This document shows positions 1 to 9,125 of a stretch of DNA of 15,474 bases, piece by piece. How positions within the stretch are numbered: the stretch's first letter is position 1; each line of letters begins with the position of its first letter. The notes under the pieces were generated by a model. The model worked only from the letters and a program-made list of their open reading frames with translations. It did no database searches and was not told where the DNA came from. The stretch covers positions 1-15,474 of the forward strand of contig CAYHHI010000063.1 of NCBI GenBank assembly GCA_964356335.1, in the 5' to 3' direction. The position numbers were made by a program, and so were the translations under genes. Source of the DNA: CAYHHI01 sp964356335. Its GTDB lineage: Bacteria; Arandabacterota; Arandabacteria; Arandabacterales; Arandabacteraceae.

Positions 1-3000
1 GGCGGGCTGTCGCTGTTCCGCCGTGAGGGATTGTCTGTCCAGTTCGCCTTGGAGTCGACACTCGTCAGTGTGGTGTTCGTCGGGGGCTCGTGGCTGTTGC
101 GAGTGCGCCGCAGCCCCAGCGTGCTGCTGATTGTCCTCTACGCAGACAAAGCTGCATTGTGCGGTCCCTCCGGTGAGGATGCCCCAGCACACACAAACCT
201 CGACCCAGCCCAGGTGGAGAGAATCTGCCAGGAAGCCCTTGAGCAGCCCGATCGCCATGCTGCTCTTCGCGCACTTCGCGATGCTCTGCCTGCCATCGAA
301 TCAGAGCTTGCCGGGATAAGAAACGAGGGATTCCTCGCCACGCATGAGCTCCTGATGGGAGCTCGCCGGAGAGCAGATTGGGACGATGCCGGCAGGAAAG
401 CGGCGCGGGTCCAAAGTCACCGCGGCCATGATCTCTTGAGAAGCCTTGGTTTCCGGATTGAACCGTGTGATCGGGTCACCTCAATCCTGAGAACGCAGGA
501 CCGCAAGATCGCCGTTGCCGTGCTTCTCAATCGCGATGAGTCGCCCGAGTTGCAGGCCCAGCGGTTCTCGGACCATTCACCGGTCGGCTACGCGCTCGCT
601 GTCGCTGACCGCGAGAACCTACCTTATGTGGTTATCCAACATGAAGCCAAGATACGGCTCTATCCGGCCCGCGTTGGCGTTGGCGTTGGCCGGCGTGGCC
701 GATCAGAGACTTATGCCGAATGCCACACGGGTCTTCTTAACAGCAAAGATCTCCCTCTCCTCTGGCTCCTGTTCTCCGCGGAGGCCCTCCTTGAGGGCGG
801 GAGCCTGCAGCAGTTGATTGAGGCTTCTGGTCGTTTCTCTGGGGACCTGGCCGAGCGCTTGCGCGACCGGGTTTACCAATCAGTGATACCGAAACTTGCC
901 GAGGGGATTGCTGCCGCACGTGGCCTGAAGAGACCATCGGCTGAAGACCTTCGTGTGACTTATGAGATGGCAATGACGGTCCTCTTCCGTCTGCTCTTCA
1001 TCGCTTATGCGGAGGATAAGGATCTGCTGCCCTATCGCTGGAACGGACTTTACCAGAGGCGTTCACTCAAAACCAAGGCTCAGGAGATTCTCGAGCTCTT
1101 CCAATGCGGCACCGCCTTCGCCGAAGGCGATTCCCTCTGGATGGAGGTCGGCCGCTTGTTCCAGGCCGTTGAGAGCGGTAACCGCGAATGGAGTGTCCCT
1201 GCCTACAATGGCGGCCTGTTCTCGCAGGACACCGAAGTGTCCAGGATCGGCGCTTTGATTTCTGAAATATGCCTGCCCAACGGCGTGTTCGGACCGGCGC
1301 TGCGCGATCTGCTCCTTGTCGATTCGCCGGAAGGGCTGGGTCCCGTGGACTTCCGAAGCCTCGGCGTCGGTGAGTTTGGAACTATCTATGAAGGTCTTCT
1401 TGAAAGCGAGCTCTCCGTGGCCGAGACCGATCTTACGACTGAAACCAAGACGGAAAAGGGAACGAAGCTTGAGTTCTATCGTCCCTGCAAGAAGGGCGAG
1501 GAGCTGCTCATCGCGAAAGGCTCGATCTATCTCCACAATGCCTCGGGTGCTCGCAAGTCCACGGGATCATACTTCACCAAGCCTTTTGCTGTAGAGCATC
1601 TGTTGAAACGTGCCCTTGAGCCTGCCCTCGACGATCACCTCGCCCGCCTCGACAAGATGTCTGATGACCAAGCCGGTGAGCAGTTCTTCGACTTTCGGGT
1701 TGCGGACATTGCAATGGGGTCAGGGCATTTCCTCGTGGCGGCAATTGACCACATAGAGCGAAAGATTTCTGACTACCTGACTCGCCGGTCCCTGCCAGGA
1801 GTGCGCACCGAGCTCGCGACACTGCGAGCGGCCGCCATTGAGGCCTTGGGCCCAATCGCCGACCAGGTCGAGATTGACGATACGCAACTGCTCCGAAGGC
1901 TGATAGCGCGAAGATGTATCTACGGGGTTGACCTGAACCCGACGGCCACCCAATTGGCACGGTTGGCCATCTGGATTCATACTTTCGTTCCAGGACTGCC
2001 GCTATCGCTGCTGGACCACAATCTGGTATGCGGGAATTCGCTCGTGGGCATCGGCACCCTTGCCGAGGTTTCGACGAAGATTGAGGAACAGAGCTCACCA
2101 ATGTTTCCAGTTGACGCTGAGTACTTGCTAGGCGAGGCACGCACCCATCTTCAGCGTCTCGGGCGGATAGCCGATGCGAATCCAGCTGATCTAAAGCGCG
2201 CTCGTCAGGCTTGGGACGCTGCTCTCAAGGTCATAGCCCCAACGGCTGCCCTCTGCGATATCGTGGCTGCACGGCGCCTCAAAGGCGAGCCGCTGCCTTT
2301 CGATGCCGCCGGCTGGGAGACGATCAAGCATGGCGTTGTTGACTCCAAGAACCACCGACAGGCACAGCAGACGCTTGATGCACTCGTAGCCCTCCACTTC
2401 CCGATCGCGTTCCCTGAAGTCTTCTTAAGGCCTCGATCGGGCTTCGATGCGATCATAGGAAATCCCCCCTGGCAGGAAGCCACACTTGAGGAGGATGCGT
2501 TCTGGGCACGGCATGTACCGGGACTGCGCGGGCTTTCGCAGCGTGAGCAGGAAGCAGCTAAGACCAAACTGCGAAAGGACAGATCAGATCTCTACACCCA
2601 GTACAAACGTGAACTTGCGGCGGCGGACTCTCTGCGCCACGCATTGACGGCAGGGGCATTCCCGGGTATGGGGACGGGCGATCCCGACCTGTACAAAGCC
2701 TTCTGCTGGCGGTTCTGGCACTTGACCGCACAGGACGGCGGCAGGATCGCTGTCGTCCTGCCGCGCTCAGCGCTATCCGCAAAAGGCTCAACAGAGTTTC
2801 GCGTAGAGCTCTTCGAACATGCTGACAACGTGGATGTGACTACCCTCCTGAATAACAAGCAGTGGTTCTTCGAAGACGTTCATCCGCAGTACACAATCGG
2901 CCTGGTCGCGTTCGAGAAACAGAAATCTAAGCGCACACCCGTGGCTCTGAGAGGGCCTTACCCCAGCTACGAGCGTTACAGCAGCGGTATCGTGAAGGAG

Positions 3001-3957
3001 CCCGCTGTCTTCTATGGCAAAGAGATCAAGGAGTGGAATGACACAGCATCCCTGCCACTCCTGCCGACTGAGGAGTCGGTGGAGGTGTTTGCTCAGCTCC
3101 GCAAGTCGCCCCGCCTCGACCTCAATGACGGCAAGTCGTGGAGAGCACGACCCCACACAGAGCTCCACGCCACCAATGAGAAGAAGTACATGAACCTCAA
3201 GTCCGAGAAGTGCCCAAAGGGGTTCTGGCCGGTTTACAAAGGTGAGTCTTTCGATATTTGGAATCCCGACACCGGCAGCTACTACGCTTGGGCCGATCCG
3301 GATATTGTGATTCCGTACGTCCAGGCGAAGCGCTTGCACGGCGGCAAGCTCAAGAGCTCGCCATTCTCCGAGTTCGACCCTGCCTGGGTGCGTGACCCGA
3401 AGACCCTACCCTGCCTCCATGCCAGGATCGCATTTAGGGACATTACAAATCGAACCAACCGCCGCACAGTAATCCCTACCCTGCTCCCTCCCAAGGTGTT
3501 CATCACTAATGACGCGCCCTACTTGCTCTGGCCCAGGGGCGATCACACCGATCAACCCTATCTGTTGGGCATCTTGGCTTCACTCCCTCTTGACTGGTAC
3601 GCCCGCCGTTTCGTTGAGACACATGTGAACTTCTTCGTTTTCAATCCATTTCCGATCCCACGGGCTCTGCAGTACAATCCTCTGCCACAGCGAGTCGTCC
3701 ATCTGGCTGCGTGCCTTGCCTGCCCCGATAAACGATTCGCGGAATGGGCGGAGAAAGTGGGCGTCAGCGTGGGCCCCTTGGAGCCCGACGACAAGGAAGA
3801 CAAGATTCACGAGCTCGACGCCGTCGTGGCTCACCTATACGGTCTCACCGAGAAGCATCTCACTCACATCTTCGAGACTTTCCACGAAGGGTGGGATTTC
3901 GAGCAACGATTCAGGGCAACTATGCAACACTTTCGGAGGTGGAGAGATCGACTGTGA
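1..3957 (+). CDS. Eco57I/PglX-like adenine-N6 DNA methyltransferase (type IIG-like), 5' end uncertain
   Basis: Likely methylates adenine N6 in a specific DNA site, as the modification (possibly also cleavage) subunit of a restriction-like defence system. Counting residues from the TTG at 31 (1308 aa), it shows YNGGLF at 392-397 and FGTIYEGLLE near 449, both typical before the catalytic core of this family. GSYFTKP follows near 512, SAM motif I DIAMGSGHFL at 559-568 and catalytic motif IV NPPW at 811-814. The C-terminal third, ending in VNFFVFNPFPIPR-like sequence, looks like a target-recognition domain. The N-terminal region could hold a nuclease domain, but I see no convincing PD-(D/E)XK motif. 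The frame is open back to base 1 and the TTG at 31 has only a badly spaced GAGG, so the true start may lie outside the window. The stop overlaps the next gene's GTG. Family assignment is firm; the pathway is inferred. Confidence 0.88.
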   Translation, partial: GGLSLFRREGLSVQFALESTLVSVVFVGGSWLLRVRRSPSVLLIVLYADKAALCGPSGEDAPAHTNLDPAQVERICQEALEQPDRHAALRALRDALPAIESELAGIRNEGFLATHELLMGARRRADWDDAGRKAARVQSHRGHDLLRSLGFRIEPCDRVTSILRTQDRKIAVAVLLNRDESPELQAQRFSDHSPVGYALAVADRENLPYVVIQHEAKIRLYPARVGVGVGRRGRSETYAECHTGLLNSKDLPLLWLLFSAEALLEGGSLQQLIEASGRFSGDLAERLRDRVYQSVIPKLAEGIAAARGLKRPSAEDLRVTYEMAMTVLFRLLFIAYAEDKDLLPYRWNGLYQRRSLKTKAQEILELFQCGTAFAEGDSLWMEVGRLFQAVESGNREWSVPAYNGGLFSQDTEVSRIGALISEICLPNGVFGPALRDLLLVDSPEGLGPVDFRSLGVGEFGTIYEGLLESELSVAETDLTTETKTEKGTKLEFYRPCKKGEELLIAKGSIYLHNASGARKSTGSYFTKPFAVEHLLKRALEPALDDHLARLDKMSDDQAGEQFFDFRVADIAMGSGHFLVAAIDHIERKISDYLTRRSLPGVRTELATLRAAAIEALGPIADQVEIDDTQLLRRLIARRCIYGVDLNPTATQLARLAIWIHTFVPGLPLSLLDHNLVCGNSLVGIGTLAEVSTKIEEQSSPMFPVDAEYLLGEARTHLQRLGRIADANPADLKRARQAWDAALKVIAPTAALCDIVAARRLKGEPLPFDAAGWETIKHGVVDSKNHRQAQQTLDALVALHFPIAFPEVFLRPRSGFDAIIGNPPWQEATLEEDAFWARHVPGLRGLSQREQEAAKTKLRKDRSDLYTQYKRELAAADSLRHALTAGAFPGMGTGDPDLYKAFCWRFWHLTAQDGGRIAVVLPRSALSAKGSTEFRVELFEHADNVDVTTLLNNKQWFFEDVHPQYTIGLVAFEKQKSKRTPVALRGPYPSYERYSSGIVKEPAVFYGKEIKEWNDTASLPLLPTEESVEVFAQLRKSPRLDLNDGKSWRARPHTELHATNEKKYMNLKSEKCPKGFWPVYKGESFDIWNPDTGSYYAWADPDIVIPYVQAKRLHGGKLKSSPFSEFDPAWVRDPKTLPCLHARIAFRDITNRTNRRTVIPTLLPPKVFITNDAPYLLWPRGDHTDQPYLLGILASLPLDWYARRFVETHVNFFVFNPFPIPRALQYNPLPQRVVHLAACLACPDKRFAEWAEKVGVSVGPLEPDDKEDKIHELDAVVAHLYGLTEKHLTHIFETFHEGWDFEQRFRATMQHFRRWRDRL
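3935..3946 (+). promoter_or_regulatory. Ribosome binding site of the PLD-SNF2 gene
   Basis: The purine-rich GGAGGTGGAGAG ends 7 bases before a GTG at 3954 that overlaps the upstream TGA as GTGA. This decides the start in favour of 3954 and suggests translational coupling with the methyltransferase. Confidence 0.75.
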
Positions 3958-6900
3958 AGCCAGTCTTTGTTGACAACCAGGATGGCAACACCATGGCCCG
4001 CGCCATAGTTGACCGTCTGGCAGAGCTGCGTGGGCTCGGAGCCACACCGGACGAGCTCTGCGTGGCCAGCGCGTATTTCAATCCCGAGGGTCTTGAGCTC
4101 CTCGCCGGTGAGGCTCGGCACCTAGGACGCATCAGGCTGCTCCTCGGCAGTGAACCTACCCCTGAGGCCGCAAGACCCGTCCGGGGCCCCCTCGATCCAC
4201 GGGAGCCCGAGTTTACCAAGACTCAGGTGCACTCGGCACTGGGACGGATGGAGCAGGCGCTCCGCAACGACCGCAATCTAATTCCATTTGATCTTGAGGG
4301 CGACAAGGCTATCCAAATAGTCCTTGATTTCCTCACGTCCGGCCGCATTGATGTCCGTCGCTACGAGAAGCACTTCCTCCATGCCAAGGCTTTCCTGTTC
4401 CGGGGGAAGGATCGCGGCATGCTCGTAGGCTCATCCAACCTTACCCGCGCGGGGCTCAGGTCCAACTTGGAGCTCAACCTCGGCCACTACGACGATCCAC
4501 TGCTTGCCCGCGTGGAGAGCTGGTTTGATGATCTGTGGGAACAGGCAATACCCTTTGATCTTGCAAGCATTTACAAGGAGCTGCTGGCACAGTATCCGCC
4601 GTACCTCATCTACCTGCTGGTCCTCTGGCACCTCTACCATGCCGAGCTTGACGAGGAGAAAGAGGAGACTGGTGCAATCCCCATCACGACCTTCCAGAGA
4701 CATGGGGTCTGGCGGGCTAAGCGCATCCTCCGCAACTATGGTGGCGTCCTTATAGCCGATGGGGTGGGCTTGGGCAAGACATTCACGGCCGGCGAGATAA
4801 TCAACGAGTACCGTGGTCGTCGCCAGCGCGTTCTCCTGGTGTGTCCCGCATCCCTGCGAGATACCACCTGGAAGAAGTTCCTGAACCAGTTCCAACTGCT
4901 CGTGGAGTCAGTCTCCTATGAACAGCTCGCTAACGAGGCCCAGTTAGGTGGAGATCAACATCATCTCAAGAACCAACTGGAGGACTACGCCCTTGTCGTC
5001 GTGGACGAGGCGCACAACTATCGTAACCCCGATGCCCCTACAAGAGCTGCAGTGATGCGAAGACTCCTCTCTGGCAAGAGACCCGACCTCCTGATGTTGA
5101 CCGCGACCCCGGTAAACAATTCCCTCTGGGACCTGTATCACGTACTGAGATTTTTCATGAAGCAGGACGCAGCTCTGGCAGCATATGGGGTCCGCTCAAT
5201 TCGTGAGCGCTTTGAGGAGGCGATGCAGACAGATCCATTCAATCTTAACCCGGATCTGCTCTATCCCGTCATTGACGCCACGACCGTAAAGCGCACGCGG
5301 CGGTTCGTGAAGAAGTACTACCAGAATGACATGATCCGTGGGCCCGATGGTCGCCTCGCGCCGATCCGCTTCCCGGAACCCAGACCTTCGTCAATCACGT
5401 ACGACTTGGATGAGGTCATCCCAGGGTTCTTCGAGCGCTTCGAGGAGATCCTCATGCCCGAGCGTGGCGCGCCCCTTCTCAAGATGGCGCGTTACCAACC
5501 CGAGTGTTACCTCAAAGGCACTGGCCCGTGCGAAGAGGACAGTGCCCTGGTGGGCCTCATCCGATCAGCATTACTGAAGCGCTTTGAGTCTTCGGTGCAT
5601 GCCTTCCTGTGCACCGCAAAGAGGATGATCGACCAGCACACGGCATTCCTTAAGGCCCTTGACGGTGGCAGGGTGGTGTCTAAAGAGTTCTTCCAGGAGC
5701 TCTCGGCTGCTGGCGATGAAGGCGAGATCGAGGATGTACTGGACGCGACTGAGCACGCCGATGGCGCAGGTGCTTACGATGTTGCCCGCTTACAAGCGGA
5801 CGTAGAGGCCGACCTTGCTCTCCTCCGCGAGATGGAAACCCATGCTAAGCGTGTCTCAGCCGAACGAGACCCGAAGCTAAAGGCCCTGGTGACCGAGCTC
5901 GTTTCCATAGCTGAGCAGGCAGCGAAAGACGCGATCGACGCCGAAGACAAGCAGCAGAAGGCGAAAGTCCTGGTCTTCTCCCACTTTGAGGACACTGTCG
6001 ACTGGATCGAGGACCATCTATCGAGGATGATCAAGAAGGACAAGCGCCTAGCCATGTATCGCGGCCGCATGGCATCAGTGAGTGGCCAGGATGTGCGTAA
6101 CGGAGTGTCCCGATCCAAGGCTATCAACGGATTTGCACCAATTTCGACTGGAGCATTGCCACCGGACGATGATGACCTTTACGATCTGGTGATCTCTACT
6201 GATGTCCTGGCCGAGGGTATGAACCTCCAGCAGTGTCGCAACATCGTGAACTTCGATTTGCCTTGGAATCCTATGCGTCTCGTCCAGAGGCACGGCCGTA
6301 TCGATAGGATTGGAAGCCAGCATGAGGAAGTCTTCTTGCGAACCTTCTTCCCGGATCGGCGGCTCGACGAGCTTCTGAATCTTGAGGAAAGGGTACGCCG
6401 CAAACTGGCCCAGGCAGCCGCATCGGTTGGCATTGAGGCTCCTCCCATTGAGCACGGGGCCTCCCGTGAGCAGTCCTTCGCAGAAACTCGCGAAGAGATC
6501 GAGAAACTATATCGCGAAGATCCGACCCTCTATGAGGAGGGCGGTACCAAGGGTGCGGCGCAGACCGGTGAGGAATATCGCCAGGAACTCCGGCGCGCTA
6601 TCGTTCGGTTTGGCGATCAGATTGAGAACCTGCCCTGGAGGATCGGATCTGGGATCGCACACGGCGATAAGACTGGACACTTCTTTTGTGCATCCATTGG
6701 AGAGCGGATCTATCTGCGTTTTGTCCCCTTATCGGCAGGGCAAGAGATCATAAGCGAGACTGGCACCTGCCTAAGGCTCATCGAGTGTTCAGAGGAGACC
6801 CCTGCCGTGCTGACCTCGGAAATGGCCCTAGCTGCCTACGATGCCTGGCAGAGAGCACGGGAGAGTGTTTACCAAGCATGGATGTTCGAGACTGACCCGG

Positions 6901-7226
6901 CCAACCTCCAACCAAAGGTGAGACGATTGAACCGAGAGGTGGCCGCGTTCCTTCGTGAGCACCCACCGTCCGACATCCCTCAGGATCGTTTGCACGGCTG
7001 CCTCGACGCGATCGAGGCACCCTGGTCGCGGCGCGAGGAGAACCAACTGCGCATGGCGTGGAGTCGGGAGTTCTCTGATCCGGGGGAACGCTCGCGCTAC
7101 ATTGTAGAGGAGGTCGCCCGGATCGGCGTTGAGCCTTACCAACCGCCAGAGCCACTCCCTCCCGTTGAGCGCGATGATATTCACTTGATCTGTTGGCTGG
7201 GGATTCAGGGCGCCGCCAGGCCTTAG
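3954..7226 (+). CDS. PLD nuclease-like domain fused to SNF2-family helicase
   Basis: A 1090-aa protein predicted to be an ATP-driven DNA translocase carrying a phospholipase-D-type nuclease domain. The PLD half shows HAK (H143, K145) followed by GSSNLT at 159-164 and a later N/E pair, which is one HKD-type half-site. PLD nucleases usually need two, so it may dimerise. The helicase half has a Q-like segment, Walker A GVGLGKT (270-276), DEAH (351-354), LTATPVNN as motif III, STDVLAEGMNLQ as motif V and QRHGRIDRIGS (778-788) as the arginine-finger motif VI. The C-terminal 270 residues have no motif I recognise. The GTG start at 3954 is chosen for its ribosome site and GTGA overlap; a longer in-frame start at 3744 would lie deep in the methyltransferase. 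The pairing resembles a fused drmC/drmD or a brxHII-like subunit. Nuclease activity is inferred, not shown. Confidence 0.88.
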   Translation: MKPVFVDNQDGNTMARAIVDRLAELRGLGATPDELCVASAYFNPEGLELLAGEARHLGRIRLLLGSEPTPEAARPVRGPLDPREPEFTKTQVHSALGRMEQALRNDRNLIPFDLEGDKAIQIVLDFLTSGRIDVRRYEKHFLHAKAFLFRGKDRGMLVGSSNLTRAGLRSNLELNLGHYDDPLLARVESWFDDLWEQAIPFDLASIYKELLAQYPPYLIYLLVLWHLYHAELDEEKEETGAIPITTFQRHGVWRAKRILRNYGGVLIADGVGLGKTFTAGEIINEYRGRRQRVLLVCPASLRDTTWKKFLNQFQLLVESVSYEQLANEAQLGGDQHHLKNQLEDYALVVVDEAHNYRNPDAPTRAAVMRRLLSGKRPDLLMLTATPVNNSLWDLYHVLRFFMKQDAALAAYGVRSIRERFEEAMQTDPFNLNPDLLYPVIDATTVKRTRRFVKKYYQNDMIRGPDGRLAPIRFPEPRPSSITYDLDEVIPGFFERFEEILMPERGAPLLKMARYQPECYLKGTGPCEEDSALVGLIRSALLKRFESSVHAFLCTAKRMIDQHTAFLKALDGGRVVSKEFFQELSAAGDEGEIEDVLDATEHADGAGAYDVARLQADVEADLALLREMETHAKRVSAERDPKLKALVTELVSIAEQAAKDAIDAEDKQQKAKVLVFSHFEDTVDWIEDHLSRMIKKDKRLAMYRGRMASVSGQDVRNGVSRSKAINGFAPISTGALPPDDDDLYDLVISTDVLAEGMNLQQCRNIVNFDLPWNPMRLVQRHGRIDRIGSQHEEVFLRTFFPDRRLDELLNLEERVRRKLAQAAASVGIEAPPIEHGASREQSFAETREEIEKLYREDPTLYEEGGTKGAAQTGEEYRQELRRAIVRFGDQIENLPWRIGSGIAHGDKTGHFFCASIGERIYLRFVPLSAGQEIISETGTCLRLIECSEETPAVLTSEMALAAYDAWQRARESVYQAWMFETDPANLQPKVRRLNREVAAFLREHPPSDIPQDRLHGCLDAIEAPWSRREENQLRMAWSREFSDPGERSRYIVEEVARIGVEPYQPPEPLPPVERDDIHLICWLGIQGAARP

Positions 7227-7250
7227 AGGGGCGCCACACGGCAGGACCTT

Positions 7251-9125
7251 CTACTTGTCGGCGAGCAGTTCGCCTACGAGATTCTCGTATCTGACCTTGA
7301 GCTCCTCATATTGCGATGATGTTAACCGGCCATCTTGCCGATACCAACTCACCTTTGTCGCCACGTCTTCTTTCATGTCGTCTCCCTCAGCATTCCACAT
7401 GTCTGCGATTCGCTGAAGGAACATCAACCGGCCGACCCGACCGAACACGGCATCAGCACCCTCGTTATACGGTACGCTCCCACGCTGACTCTCCATCACA
7501 TCAAGTATGGCGGTTAGCTTGTCATACTTGGTACCCTTCTGTGTCAACTCAGCAAGACACCCCATGGACTCCGCAACTGTCGGCGCAACATCAATCACCC
7601 TTATATCTCTCGCCTCGCTTGTCCTTCCCAGGCATCCGTGTATGAATATCAAAGGAACATGGCTATCCTCACGCCGGAGGCTGCCATGCTCACCTGCCAT
7701 CAATTTCTCTGCGAAATAGTGCCCATCTGCCGCGGAAAGAACTATGTCGCCAGCCCTCCAGTGCTCTGTGCAAACAAGACCATCCACTCTCTCCTTCGCG
7801 AATGGATATACATGGGTGTCCAGTTGGCTTGGCTCCAGATACATGCGCTCCTTCGCGTCCCAAACCCGATACCTGCAATCATCGGCCCGGACGAGTATCT
7901 GATCTACGCCTCGGCACGATCGCAGTGCATTTACGAACCCATCAAGCCTCGCAAGACCTGGCCGCTCCGACCAATCACCGCTCGCTGCTCGCACATAAAC
8001 ATGGCATGCACCACCATTGCCCATAACAACGATGCTGGCATCCTTACGGTGGTCGTCAATGCCACCATCTGGGGTCAGCGGGACCTTCTCGCCTGATGCG
8101 AAGTTACTGTGAGACATGAGATGTCTGTAAATGTCCGCGTTGGATACCCGGCACCCCTCCATCTGGCCGCAGTCATATTGCCCGTGATCTGCAGTGATGA
8201 CGATGAGGACGTCCTTAAGCATGTGGTGCTTATGAAGCTCCGCCCTCAGCAACGCAAACTGATAGTCAAGATGGGAACAACTGGGTTTGGTCCGCCTCGT
8301 GCTGAGAGCGATGTACTCAGTCTGCCTGCTCGCCCCTCGTTTGTGGCTGAAACCGTCCATTCCTGGGAGCCAGACCACCGAGATCCCGTAACGGCTAGCC
8401 TCAAGATCTCCAATGATCCCGATTTGTTTCTTCATTGCCCCATGATCGAGTGCCATACTCAGATGGGATGTAGCGAGGTCTCGCCTACCCCGGAGGAACC
8501 ATAAGGCTGACTTCAATGCACCTGGAACCAGGCTGGCGTCGTCCGTATCGATGTAGTCCGGAAAGGTTACGCCTCGGGTTATCATCTCGTAGATGGATTT
8601 GCTTTTGTCGGCCCTCAGTGAAGAACCCATCCGTGTGTTGTACGCCTCGTATAGGGTTCTTACTTCCTCGTGCATGTCTGCGTTGGCGATCCCGAAGTAA
8701 CCACCTGACAACAGGCCGTTCGCAAGCCCTGGGTCGGACCCGTGGCGGAGACATGAGAACTTGACGTATTCGCGCGTTACCCTGAAGAGTTCGGCCCTGT
8801 CACGGATGCCAGATCCCCATCTCTTTCTGATGAACCATTCATTCCCGATGATTCCATGGGCACCTGGGTATGTGCCCGTCACAATGCTTGCATGGCACGT
8901 GATCGTAACCGACGGGAAAACTGTGAAGCTATTCTCGTAGCGGACGAAGCCCACATCATCCATGAGCTGCTGAAGATGCGGCATCCTGCCATCATGAAGA
9001 GCGCTGTAAAGTGTATCTGCTCTGCACCCGTCGATCACAACGATGATCGTGGCCGCTGGAGCCGCACCCTGTAGGGGATCGAGAACCTCTCTGAGAGGTT
9101 CCCCGTGGACGACGGCTTCAGACAT
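7251..9125 (-). CDS. Type I phosphodiesterase / nucleotide pyrophosphatase (alkaline phosphatase superfamily)
   Basis: A 624-aa metal-dependent phosphodiesterase of the NPP branch; members hydrolyse phosphodiester or pyrophosphate bonds, but the substrate here is unknown. The full two-metal site can be traced: D32 in VVIDGCRAD, nucleophile T74 in FPSVTITCHASIVTG, D257 and H261 in MDGFSHKRG, D313 and H314 in TADHGQ, and H480 in AGEHGS. The segment TGTYPGAHGIIGN after the nucleophile is a family hallmark. I see no signal peptide or membrane helix, so it is probably cytosolic, unlike many NPP relatives. The last 80 residues are charged and helical-looking. The ATG at 9125 has AGGGGGTG six bases upstream. 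It converges on the PLD-SNF2 gene with a 24-base gap and is separately transcribed. PglZ of BREX shares this superfamily, but these motifs are NPP-type, so it should not be called PglZ. Confidence 0.88.
   Translation of the reverse strand: MSEAVVHGEPLREVLDPLQGAAPAATIIVVIDGCRADTLYSALHDGRMPHLQQLMDDVGFVRYENSFTVFPSVTITCHASIVTGTYPGAHGIIGNEWFIRKRWGSGIRDRAELFRVTREYVKFSCLRHGSDPGLANGLLSGGYFGIANADMHEEVRTLYEAYNTRMGSSLRADKSKSIYEMITRGVTFPDYIDTDDASLVPGALKSALWFLRGRRDLATSHLSMALDHGAMKKQIGIIGDLEASRYGISVVWLPGMDGFSHKRGASRQTEYIALSTRRTKPSCSHLDYQFALLRAELHKHHMLKDVLIVITADHGQYDCGQMEGCRVSNADIYRHLMSHSNFASGEKVPLTPDGGIDDHRKDASIVVMGNGGACHVYVRAASGDWSERPGLARLDGFVNALRSCRGVDQILVRADDCRYRVWDAKERMYLEPSQLDTHVYPFAKERVDGLVCTEHWRAGDIVLSAADGHYFAEKLMAGEHGSLRREDSHVPLIFIHGCLGRTSEARDIRVIDVAPTVAESMGCLAELTQKGTKYDKLTAILDVMESQRGSVPYNEGADAVFGRVGRLMFLQRIADMWNAEGDDMKEDVATKVSWYRQDGRLTSSQYEELKVRYENLVGELLADK
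9083..9101. repeat. 19-bp perfect inverted repeat near the start of the phosphodiesterase gene
   Basis: GAACCTCTC and GAGAGGTTC flank a single central base, only 25-43 bases inside the coding region on the minus strand. In mRNA it could form a 7-bp stem with a 5-base loop; as DNA it has the shape of a dimeric operator. It also encodes ordinary residues (EPLREV), so function is not established. Confidence 0.45.

Noticed and set aside
673..690. Three tandem GTTGGC hexamers in the methyltransferase gene as a phase-variation tract
   Set aside because: Hexamer changes keep the frame and three copies is few; it encodes a simple Val-Gly repeat.
3744..3953. Longer in-frame start for the PLD-SNF2 protein
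   Set aside because: It would add 70 arginine-rich residues that are the shadow of the methyltransferase C-terminus. The GTG at 3954 has a good ribosome site and a GTGA overlap.
7205..7250. Bidirectional terminator between the convergent genes
   Set aside because: GGCGCC occurs twice and is self-complementary, but the stem is short, the loop is long and there is no T-run.
7251..9125. Calling the phosphodiesterase PglZ
   Set aside because: The nucleophile and metal motifs (FPSVTITCHAS, MDGFSH, TADHG, GEHG) are those of the NPP branch; I see no PglZ-specific features.
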